Shown: positions 55,511 through 64,000 of the stretch, piece after piece
How positions within the stretch are numbered: position 1 is the stretch's first letter
Layout: every line of letters begins with the position of its first letter
Assembly (NCBI GenBank): GCA_023101885.1
Contig: JALPQD010000411.1
Location: 809,909 to 873,908 of the forward strand
Direction: 5' to 3'
Source of the DNA: Typhlomys cinereus
Lineage: Eukaryota > Chordata > Mammalia > Rodentia > Platacanthomyidae
DNA: 64,000 nucleotides
Notes under the pieces: model-generated
Databases searched by the model: none
Seen by the model: only the letters and a program-made list of their open reading frames with translations
What the model was told of the DNA's origin: nothing
Program-made: the position numbers and the translations under genes

Positions 55511-56785
55511 GTACAGGAGTCAAGTCCAAACAACGGTCTCCTGTAATTGCTATTTAATATAAGATATTCACTTGGCCACTTTTCAAGTAATCTTTCGCCC
55601 ACCAGAGGCAGTGCCAGTGTGCGCTGATACCAGCTGAGTGAAACAAACATGCCGCCATGCTTGTAGGATGGCAACAGTTGGAGGCCAAACACTAACTGAA
55701 GTCATAACTCAGGCCCATCTCGCAGACCCACCTTCCTTCTGACTATATCTCCACCACAATGTGACCACAACACGGTGCAAAATATTGCTCTCATCCCCAG
55801 GGAATAAAGGACAATTTATGCTCAAGCCAAATATGAGCGACCACGGCCTGGCCACCTGGATTCAGATTGCCATGTTAAAGAGACTTGGCAGTTACAGAGC
55901 AAAAGGTAGCCATCAATCAATGTATTTAGCCAAACATGTTAGTGAGGGACGCTGGGAAAAGTAGGCTACAGTAAAGCAGGGAACGTCTGTGATAGGTTTC
56001 TAGTGCTCTTTGATGAGATTCTCAATATTTGGATTGGTAGAAACTAGCAGTCTGCTAAAACAAAACATTTCAAAGGTTTTATCTAATAATCAAAAAGATG
56101 TTAAGCTCAGACACCAGGATAAGCAATGAGTGACTATTTAGGGGAATAGAAATAACCCAAGAGAATTTGGTTCTCAACCTGAAACATTCCAACACCCCAC
56201 AATCACAAAGTTCTAATTCAGCTCCACAGAATCTTCAACATACTTACGGCTCTTTTTTTTTTTTTTTTTTCTTCTGGAAATTTCAGTTTACCACTAGGAC
56301 TAGACATTCTCAGTGACAGAGCAAAGTCTCACACCAGCCCTTTGGTCTATGAAATACCTACTGCCGTGGGAACACTTTTCCTGGGGACACGCCACACCCA
56401 ACGCCTGCCCCCCCCCCAAGCTTGTTAATCTCAGGAACTTCCTGAGAATAAGGAGTTGCCACTTACTGAGACTTCCTCTGGGATGGGATGTTCAACATCC
56501 TCCTTATTAGGCAAAAGCCAAGATGCCTGCCCAGAGGAAAAAAAAATGCCACATTTTTCCCCTATGGTGGGAGACTTCTGAAGAAGTCCTGGCTGAGCCT
56601 CCTTTGACTCTTGTTCAAGCAGAATCAGGAAGAAGTGTGGAGACTCTTGCTCAAACTCCTCCCCACCCACAGTCACTGATGAATCCTGAGCTTCTTAGAT
56701 AAGGTATATTCTTCCTCCAGGGGTCAACTCCTTTCAACAAGACATGGGCCTCTGACTTAGGTCATGACCCTAGTGTTACAGTTTG
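55511..56785. other. Unassigned sequence with a poly(T) run
   Basis: No gene found. T(19) at 56252-56270 may be the tail of a minus-strand retrocopy, but the adjacent sequence was not recognised. Confidence 0.35.
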
Positions 56786-56789
56786 CAGG

Positions 56790-57222
56790 CTTGTTGGCAA
56801 TAAATTTATAACCGCATGGTTTATGGAAGCAAGGAGTTTGACAAGAGAGCAGCACATACCAACACCAGGAGCCAAGGAACTGGCAGAGAGAAAGAGGGGG
56901 AGGACAATCCTCACTTGCCAGACTTCAAGTCTGTCTATGCGCACTAAAGAATGCCAACTCACTGGGCCAGCTAAAAAGTATGGCAAGGAGTTTATACTCG
57001 TAGAACTCACTGGTCTTACCGGCCCCTCTCCCCCCACACACACCCACACCCTCTTATACACCTGCTCAGGGAATGGTCCCACCCACCACAAGCTGAGTCT
57101 TTTCCACCAATCAGACAATCTACTGCAGGTTTTCTCAGGGTTTGCCTTAATTATCAGTTCTTCACAAATGGGCACAAAGATCGGTCTGCAATTGTCAAGT
57201 TGATTCCTATATCTAATTAGCA
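56790..57222 (-). mobile_element. MaLR LTR
   Basis: This is the complement of the MaLR LTR order: ataccaacaccaggagccaa, aatcctcacttgccagactt, a gctcagggaatggtcccacc block, and an ending caattgtcaagttgattcct. It is longer than the 29.2-kb LTR by about 60 bp in the middle. Confidence 0.7.
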
Positions 57223-57294
57223 CACCTAGTTTTCATTTTTGTCTCTTAACACAGTGACGGGTTTCTTCATTCTTCTGCTTCCTTGTGCCCTTCT

Positions 57295-57386
57295 GCACAT
57301 CTGTAACCCCAGCATTTGGAAGGCTGAGTCAGGGGATCATTTCAAGTCCTGCCTGGGCTACCTAGTGAGACTCTTTCTCACTGTTC
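57295..57386 (+). mobile_element. B1-like SINE
   Basis: The string cacatctgtaaccccagcat, then ttggaaggctgagtcagggg and tgcctgggctacctagtgag, is a clear 7SL-type core. Confidence 0.7.
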
Positions 57387-57387
57387 C

Positions 57388-57735
57388 CTGAAATGTGTCC
57401 CCCACAGTCATGTGTTTGGGATGATCATGACACCTTGAGAGGTGGAGCCTTGCTGGAGGAAGGCAGTTACAAGGGGTGGGCCTTGAGGTGGATTCGTCCC
57501 ACCCTACTTCCAGTAAAAGTCTGCCTTTGCAGCAAGCAGTCTGGTAGCTCTAAGCCTCTTGGAGGGATATAACTTAGCCTCTCTCCAGCTTCAGCCAGCC
57601 AGCCATGCCGCCTCCTCCATGAGAGATTATCTCCCATCTGGAACCGTAAAGTGAATAAATCTCCCTTTCTCCTTTAAACTGATTTACTTTGAATGCTCTC
57701 TCACAGCAATAGTTAAGAGTAACCATTACATCCCC
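57388..57735 (+). mobile_element. Probable MaLR-type LTR, older family
   Basis: The strings gaaatgtgtcccccacagtc, ttgagaggtggagccttgct and gaggaaggcagttacaaggg, then an aataaa signal at about 57654 and an ending cacagcaatagttaagagta, follow the outline of MST/MLT-class LTRs. Family not certain. Confidence 0.5.
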
Positions 57736-57964
57736 CAAGAAAGCTCTTATACCAATGAATGGTACCAGCCTACAGAGGATCCACATGGCACATTTAATTT
57801 CATTTCTAGTCACTGTGGTTATTTACCAGGCAGAACATATTTATCTGGAGTCTTACTCTGAAACATCTTTATTTGGTCGTTTTAACATCAGTGAGTTTTC
57901 AAGTCAATCATGAATTCAGTCTTCAGCCTTCATTCCTCAGAAAGCCTCTCAGAATTAACTTTTT

Positions 57965-58245
57965 GGGGCTGGAAAGATCAGGCTCAGGGGTTAAGCCTCT
58001 ACCTCGAAAGCAGAAAGTCCTGAGTTTGAATCCTGGATCCAACGTTAAAAAATGCCAGGTGGAAATGACAGTTGCCTGCACTTCAATGCAGAGCCTGGGA
58101 AACTCCATGGCAAATGGGAAGAGGAATTAGAACAATCTAGGATGATTCCCAAAGTCAACCTTGGGCCTCCACAGCCAGATGCAGTGCCCTCTGCCTCACA
58201 CAGACAGACACACACTTACAAAATTTAAAAGAAAATAAAAATCAA
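57965..58245 (+). mobile_element. B2-superfamily-like SINE
   Basis: The head ggggctggaaagatcaggct carries a small insertion. It is followed by ctgagtttgaatcctgg, a body with cagagcctgggaaactccat, and CA- and A-rich tail. Confidence 0.8.
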
Positions 58246-58299
58246 GTTTCCTAGTCAAAAGTGAAAAGCAATTGCTTCTTTCAAGAGGTTACTGAATTT

Positions 58300-58524
58300 G
58301 GGCTGGAGAGATGGTTCAGGGGTCAAGACTCTGCCAAGTAGAAGGTCCTGAGTTCCCATCCAGGGTCCCACATAAAAAAAACACCAGGCAGAAATGGCTT
58401 TGGCTTGCACTTCCAGACCTGGTGGGCAGAGCCTGGGAAATCCCAGAGCCAAGCCAAAAGGAGCAATCCAGGGTGCTTTCCAAAATCATCCTTGGTCCTC
58501 CACAGGAACACACAGTGCCCCCTG

Positions 58525-58574
<50 letters not shown>

Positions 58575-58600
58575 AAAAATAAATAAATAAAGTTAAATTT
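58300..58600 (+). mobile_element. B2-superfamily-like SINE with (CA)n tail
   Basis: The head gggctggagagatggttcag, body gcagagcctgggaaatccca and tcctccacaggaacacacag, (CA)n at 58527-58572 and an aataaataaa tail are complete and in order. Confidence 0.85.
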
Positions 58601-58619
58601 AAATAAAAGAAGTCCCTGA

Positions 58620-59100
58620 ATTTGAGAGCTTTCTCTGCTTTTCTGGGCACATAGTGTCTCCGCCCCACCGCCACCCCTGAATTCATCTCTTTCTAATGAC
58701 GACTTGCAAAGCAAGCAATAGCAACCCACACAAGTTTCTAATAATCTGTTTTCTTGCGTGGGTGTTCAAAGTCAGATATCACTAGAGCGTACGATATCTC
58801 TCCCAAGTTTTTGCAAAGAATCATTCTCACAGATGCTTTACCAATATGTAACATGAATCGAGAATCTTCCAGCCTCCCGGCCTCTCCTGATCCTCAGCCT
58901 TTGGATTCTCTCCTTCAGAACACTTAAAAAGCATTATTGATTTTTGACTTCTCACTTTTCAAAATCCCTCATTCTCGGGTCTGTTTCACTAGCTAGCTAC
59001 ATGCTCAGATCACAAAAGCAAAAAGTACAACGCACCTTGGTGTCCATGTATTTGTCTAGCTGCGTCTTTGCTGCCTTCAGTATTGCCTCAACAAAACCAA
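58620..59100. other. Unassigned sequence
   Basis: Nothing supportable was found. Confidence 0.35.
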
Positions 59101-59104
59101 GCTT

Positions 59105-59720
59105 CAGGCTGGGAAAATGGCACTGTGGTAAAGCTCTTCTTGCCTCATAAGGCAAACACGAGACCTGAGTTCAGATACACCAAGCCCTCATAAAAGTCGG
59201 ACGTGGCAGCACTTGCATCTGCAATCCCAGTGCTTCCGTGGGGGAGATCGAAGGCAGAGACAGGAGAATCCCTGGAAGCTTTCCGGCCAACTAGCCTGCT
59301 GTTCACAGTGACAAAAAGACACCCCATTTTTTAAAAACTTTATTTATTCATTTTGGGGGGCATTGTGCGTTCCTATGGAGGCCCAACTGTGACTTCAGGA
59401 TTCATCCTGGATTGCTTCTACCTCCTTTTTGCTTGGCTCTGGGATTTCCCAGGCTCTGCCCACCAGGGCCAGAAGTACAGGCTGTCACCATTCCTGTCTG
59501 GTGTTTTTACGTGGGGCCTGGGATCTGAACTCAGGACCTTCTACTTTCCAGGCAGAGTCTTAATTCCTGAGTCATCTTTGCAGCCCTGAGATGCAACCCA
59601 TTTCTAACACTATAGAAGGTGAAGATTGACACCCAAGGTTGTCCTCTGACCTCCAAATGCCTGCTATGGCACAAGCACGCCCACACTTACATACATGCAC
59701 ACGCACATATACACATGTGC
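59105..59720 (+). mobile_element. Composite tRNA+B1-like SINE, interrupted
   Basis: A tRNA-like head (caggctgggaaaatggcact, gacctgagttcagataca) is followed by a B1-like part (ttgcatctgcaatcccagtg). It resumes after 59588 with acacccaaggttgtcctctg and a CA-rich end. A minus-strand SINE sits inside at 59332-59587. Such tRNA/7SL composites are known in rodents. Confidence 0.6.
59332..59587 (-). mobile_element. B2-superfamily-like SINE nested in a composite SINE
   Basis: The plus strand ends gagtcatctttgcagccc (complement of the head) and contains ggattcatcctggattgctt and tctgggatttcccaggctct. The A-rich tail complement is at 59332-59355. Confidence 0.8.
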
Positions 59721-59919
59721 ACAATTTTTTTTAAGAAAAACCTCAAAATATTTGCAAATTTCTGACTCTACTTTTTAAACCTTCACTTACTATGACATAC
59801 TCCAATGTTAATTTAGCCTCCACTGTTATACTAAACAGCTCTTCCTAAATTTACTGTAAAATTATCATAACATAACCAAGTCAGTTACACATTTTTTGAA
59901 AAAAATCCTAATCCCACTC

Positions 59920-60440
59920 TTCCCTTCTGTGGCCAACACCATAACAGCAGCCGTCAAAATGAAGCTCAATCTCTTTGTGACAGCTAACTGAAGCAAGAAC
60001 TGCAAAAGGCATTTCAATGCACTCTCTCACACTGGAAGGAAGATTATGTCATTCCCTCTCTCCAGGGAACTGAGACAGACGTACAATGTTCGCTTTGTGC
60101 CTATCCAAAAAGGATGATGAAGTTCAGGTTGTACAAGGAGGACACTCTAATGGGCAGCAGGTGGACAAAGTGGTCCGGTTTATAGGAAGAAATACGTCAT
60201 GTACACTGAAGGCATGCAGCAGGAAAGAGTAATGGCGCAACTATCAACTCTCCATGTGGGCATTCACCCAGCAAAGTGGCTATCACCAGACTAAAACCGG
60301 ATAAAGACTGCAAAGAAAAAATCAGGAGCAAGACGGTAAGTCTTGCCAAATAAAAGGAAATGGCAAAGACAAAAAAGAAACTGCTGAGAAGATGCAGGAA
60401 TAGAGAAATCTGGTATACAGCTTTAACTAAAAACTGGTTA
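59920..60440 (+). pseudogene. RPL26: RPL26 processed pseudogene
   Basis: This intronless copy of the mRNA for ribosomal protein L26, a large-subunit protein near the peptide exit, has its start at 59959-59961. The first codons read MKLNLFVTAN then a stop, matching the usual start with substitutions. Further matches are RHFNA, RRKIMS-like, a [13 protein letters not shown] stretch, then a frameshift near 60112, and VHVGIHPSK around 60254-60280. The end is EKMQE-stop at about 60389-60403. 5' and 3'UTR-like sequences (cttctgtggccaacacc, agaaatctggtatacagctt) flank it. It cannot encode L26. Confidence 0.88.
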
Positions 60441-61535
60441 AATGGGGGGGGGATCCTCATCCCATTGTAACCATAAGACCCAAACTTTCGCTGCCTGCGG
60501 TCTTGGAGCCTAATGAGCAGAACCGAATCCTTGGGTTGATCTGTATCCGGACACCAGCAGTCAGAAGGCACTGGGTTAGCACCTGGGAAAAACTGTCTTC
60601 CATCTGCTCTCCAGCCAGCAGGTTACATAGCGAGAAATAAGGGCTAAGTTGCCATCCGTGGATCAGGAGCTCAGCCCTGCTCCTCTGGTCAGGGTCAGCC
60701 ACACTGTGACATCTGCGATGAAGGTATTCCATCATCATCATCATCATTCTTCACTCTGTATGCATTCTGGGCATGCTTGGGCCGGCAATGGAACTCTGAG
60801 GTTAGTCAGTGACGGCCGGTATCAATCAACCTTGTTCTCCTCCAGGGACATCTGGGCTGGTGGGGGTCAGCGGGTGCTCAGAACAAGACCGTTGATATCA
60901 ACTTTGTTCTCTTTTAGGGGCATCTGGGCTCCATGGGAGAGGCCTTGGAACAAATCATTAACAGTGTATGTATGCTAATCGAGTTTAACATTTACTCACA
61001 AGTTCCTTTTACAATATATGGAATCCAGGTGTGTGCTTTATGATGCAGAATCCAAGGATGTACCGCTACCCGTCCTTCCTGCCCCATCATTATGCCCAGA
61101 ACTTTCCAGTCTCAGCTATCATGCTGCAAACCTCCTGATTTTCTTTCTGTGTTACTCACTAGCATTTCTGTGATCTCATTCTTCACAACTACGAACATGG
61201 AAGCTGTCTGTGGGTTTCCTCTCCTTTCTAACTGTATTCCTGTTCACCTCATTCCTTCCACAATCCAGCTTCAAGTTCCCCCACATGGAGGAGACACCCT
61301 AATTAAATCTCCATCCCAGACTACTCCATTCAGCTCTGTTCTCTAGAACAACTCCATCTGCATATTCCAAAGCTCCTTCGCCTACCCAAACTCATCTCAT
61401 GATCTTGTCCCATAAACCTGGTATTTTTCCACAGCTTCATACAGCAACCTGTTACGGACAATCTGGATTGTGTTTCCCCTATGAATACATAAGGGAAGAA
61501 TTTAAGGAAGCAAGGGTTTATGCCACCTCATGATT
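60441..61535. other. Unassigned sequence with short repeats
   Basis: A (tca)n run lies at 60730-60747. Two related segments about 75 bp apart (near 60820 and 60895) share a ttgttctc...ggcatctgggct outline. No gene found. Confidence 0.4.
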
Positions 61536-61539
61536 CTCG

Positions 61540-61845
61540 GTTACAGTTTACCAGCATGAAGGAAGGAAAGTGAACTGGCTATACCATAGCCACAGGAATT
61601 GCTCAGAGAGAAGCATACTATCTAACTTGCCTATCAGTCAAAATATTGAGCCAACTCTCCATTTTATCTACCTGCCCCGGGTGTAGTCCCATCCACTAGG
61701 GGCTGGGTCTTCCCATATCAATTAGATAATAAGTAATTTCCCATAGGCTTGTTCTGAGCCTGTCTTAAATAGCTCTTTGCAACTGTGCTTGAAAGCTCAG
61801 TCTTTGATTATGAAGTTGTCGTCTGTAACTAACTGACACACAGCT
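61540..61845 (-). mobile_element. MaLR LTR, diverged
   Basis: This is the complement of the LTR order: gtagtcccatccactagggg, ttcccataggcttgttctga and a start complement near ctgtaactaactgacaca. Confidence 0.6.
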
Positions 61846-61849
61846 CAGT

Positions 61850-62190
61850 TTCCACACAGTCACATAAAGGGCATGCTGGGGATCTTTCTTCAAATCCTGA
61901 TCTTACTTAAACATCTCCTCTAAACAACATCAGTGTCACCAATTCTGTGTAAGGGCATCGATGGCCCTCATTGCTCTGGGATGATCTTTACAACCTAAAT
62001 GTATGAAAGAATTAGACTCAAATTCTAATTGTGGTGCAGAGGTGTTAGTATGTTTTTAATATGGAAAGAAACTTACATGCACATCATATATATGCACATA
62101 TCACACAATACAAACTAATGTTAACTGGTGTAGTTCCTTTCAATGGATTGTACTGCACACGCAGGAAGGTTGATTTAGGGTTTCGTCTTG
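61850..62190. other. Unassigned sequence
   Basis: Nothing supportable was found. Confidence 0.35.
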
Positions 62191-62194
62191 TTTT

Positions 62195-62292
62195 ATTTTA
62201 CTGCTTGTTTTGTGTGACAGAGACTGAATTCAGGGCCTCACATGTGATAGGTAAGTGTTCTCGCACTGAACTACAGCCTCATCCTACCCCTG
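62195..62292 (-). mobile_element. ID-like SINE
   Basis: The strings gagactgaattcagggcctc and aagtgttctcgcactgaact, then acagcctcatcctacccc, are the complement of an ID element. Confidence 0.55.
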
Positions 62293-62514
62293 CTCTTTTT
62301 ATTTTTTGAAACATATTTGGCCCAGAATAACACCCTGGATTAACAACAATGCGTGCAAGACAGAGAATCAGATGACGTGGATCCAGGAATCACCCACCCT
62401 GGCCTGTGGCAGTTAGTTCACCAAGAGGAGCTTTGAGTCCTGGCTGCTCAACAGCCACAAAGATGAGTCTAAAGTCGACAGCCAGGAGCTCAGTTGCTGA
62501 TGTTGTTCTGAGGT

Positions 62515-62998
62515 CTGGGATGTGACGTCCAGGTTCTTGTCTTCAGGAGCTGAGGAATGAAACCAGAACATGCGTATGGGATTAAGGCAGAATTTATTAG
62601 AGGAGAGAAAGAATGGAACTCATGGGCATTAATTCTTCAAGGGGCAAGAGAGCAGAGAACTCATGAACTCCACATGGAATCCATGAGGGGCGAGAGAAAG
62701 CCAGGAAGGAACCCATGGACTCCAGATGTGGAATCCGTGAGGAGTTAGGAAGCCGAAGATGGCTGCCAGGGTCAGGATTATTTATCAGTTTAGGCAAACC
62801 AGGGAAAAGTGGCTTTTCTAGTTTCTGCAATCCTGATTGGAGCTTTGGGTCTTCTACATCTCACTTACCTGTTCATATTGGGGCCCAACCCAGTTGATCT
62901 TTGAAGAACCTCAAAGACCTTCCCAACATGGCTGCTCTAAAACTATGCCCATCATACTGACATCTTATCCCATACCCAATGGTGTAGTACAAAAAAGA
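62515..62998 (-). mobile_element. ERV-type LTR, minus member of an inverted pair
   Basis: Its reverse complement aligns with 63340-63975. Shared landmarks are gccatg(t/c)tgggaaggtctt, gagatgtag, cctgaccctg(g/c)cagcca, an aataaa/attaaa signal, and gt(t/c)ctggtttca near the end. ERV class not assigned; no coding internal region lies nearby. Confidence 0.6.
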
Positions 62999-63184
62999 AG
63001 AATTTACAAAAAAAAAAAAAGGAACAACAATGAAGGACTTTCTTCCTACCCACCCCATCCATTCCCCAGATCTTTCAAGCCATTAAACACGACTTCCTTA
63101 TACAGTTATGAAATACATGACAATTCAGTCAGCGACAGACTACATGTACCTCAGTGCTCCCATGACATATAGTAAGAGCTGAAC

Positions 63185-63292
63185 TGGATTCACTGGGGCT
63201 CACGTCTGTAGTCCAAGCTATGCAAGAGAATCACTTGAACAACACAGTCTGAGCAACACAGCCAGATTGAGTCTCAAAAACAGAACAAAGGA
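63185..63292 (+). mobile_element. B1-like SINE
   Basis: The strings tcactggggctcacgtctgt, agtccaagctatgcaagaga and ctgagcaacacagccagatt, then a gagtctcaaaaacagaac end, fit B1. Confidence 0.65.
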
Positions 63293-63339
63293 CGGCCCTA
63301 AAGAAGATTCCCTTGGCATCGCACTTGCCCTACAAAGAG

Positions 63340-63975
63340 GATGACTGGAATTTGTCAGGCAGTTTCAGAACAGGGCCATGCTGGGAAGGTCTTTGAAAGT
63401 CATCCTTCACTGCTGGGATTATCCTGAAGGAACATACCCTACTAATATGCAGGAACTAGCTCTAATCCTCCACAGAGACAGGGTCACCAACTTCTCTCAA
63501 CCCTCAGTTCATGAAAGGATATAGAGAAGAGCTCTCCATTGCAGATAAGTTAAATTCCTCAAAAGAAACAGCTTGACTGTAAGGTCTGCCAGAAAGTCGA
63601 CTAAGCTAGATTTGGATGTGAATAGACCAATGAGATGTAGAGAACCAAAAGCTCTAGTCAAATCTGCAGAAACTGGAGATAATCAATAAGGAACAGGAAC
63701 TTTCCTGACCCTGCCAGCCACTTTGGCTCACGTGTCCCTCATGGACTCCCTATCTTGAGTTCTTGGATTCTTTTACAATTCTTTTGACCCTCATGGGCCC
63801 AGAGTCCTTGAGTTCTTTTCCAGCTCTCTTGTCCCTTGAAGACTCCATGTCTATGAGTTCCTTCCTGTTTCTCCTCTATTAAAATCTGCTTTAATCCTCT
63901 ACATGTGTCCTGGTTTCAGTCTTTGACTCCCAAATGCAAAAACCTGGACATAAAAGCCCCACAACATGTGGATCA
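63340..63975 (+). mobile_element. ERV-type LTR, plus member of an inverted pair
   Basis: This starts near ctggaatttgtcaggcagtt and shares gccatgctgggaaggtcttt with the minus copy. It has about 200 bp extra at 63410-63600 and an attaaa signal at about 63878. It ends acctggacataaaagcccca. The two LTRs point away from each other across about 340 bp. Confidence 0.6.
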
Positions 63976-64000
63976 AACATCTGTGTGAAAGGTTGATCAT

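Noticed and set aside
55609..55625. Third CTCF-like motif (ccaccagaggcagtg)
   Set aside because: One base of the central G run is missing compared with the core consensus, so the fit is poor.
60730..60747. Methionine- or histidine-run frames at the TCA repeat
   Set aside because: This is a short microsatellite. The frames around it have no motif and overlap the RPL26 retrocopy flank.

Overview
The window is mammalian nuclear DNA, almost certainly from a rodent. The evidence is lineage-specific LINE-1 (L1) elements, many 7SL-derived B1-like SINEs, ID-like and B2-superfamily-like tRNA-derived SINEs, and ORR1-like ERVL-MaLR LTRs. The tRNA-headed SINE with AATAAA/CA-rich tails resembles the B2/DIP superfamily, so a mouse-related lineage such as Dipodoidea is my best guess, but the species is not proven. 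I find no spliced or intact host protein-coding gene. The window reads as a gene-poor, repeat-rich intergenic or intronic region. No CRISPR array, operon, phage or plasmid feature is present.

Layout. 1-1640: 5' part of a young L1 (L1-A, minus strand). 1655-4605: nested fragments of old and young L1. 4700-10230: mostly unassigned sequence, with a 5'-truncated young L1 and two candidate CTCF motifs. 10240-16702: full-length but decayed L1-B (minus strand), bounded by target-site duplications (TSDs). 16.8-29 kb: old L1 fragments, SINEs, two ORR1-like LTRs and a cluster of CRE-like octamers. 29203-31220: complete non-autonomous MaLR retrotransposon with two 424-bp LTRs and a 5-bp TSD. 31.3-43.2 kb: SINEs, LTR fragments, a 735-bp polypurine tract and a URR1-like element. 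43305-49626: full-length L1-C (plus strand) with a 17-bp TSD, an intact 356-codon ORF1 and a decayed ORF2. 51265-55198: L1-D, whose 3' end is replaced by an antisense MaLR LTR. 55.2-64 kb: more LTRs and SINEs, an RPL26 processed pseudogene and an inverted pair of related ERV LTRs.

The most interesting signal is in the L1 5'UTRs. The four copies carry three unrelated-looking tandem monomer promoters, with periods of about 260-270, 180 and 190 bp. Each type contains a consensus-like 5' splice donor. The 260-270 bp type also carries an antisense open frame shared by two copies, reminiscent in position only of primate L1 ORF0. None of the retroelement copies appears able to retrotranspose on its own, because every ORF2 seen is broken or incomplete. 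All family assignments were made by eye from remembered consensus features. Boundaries of old repeats are approximate, commonly by 10-40 bp.
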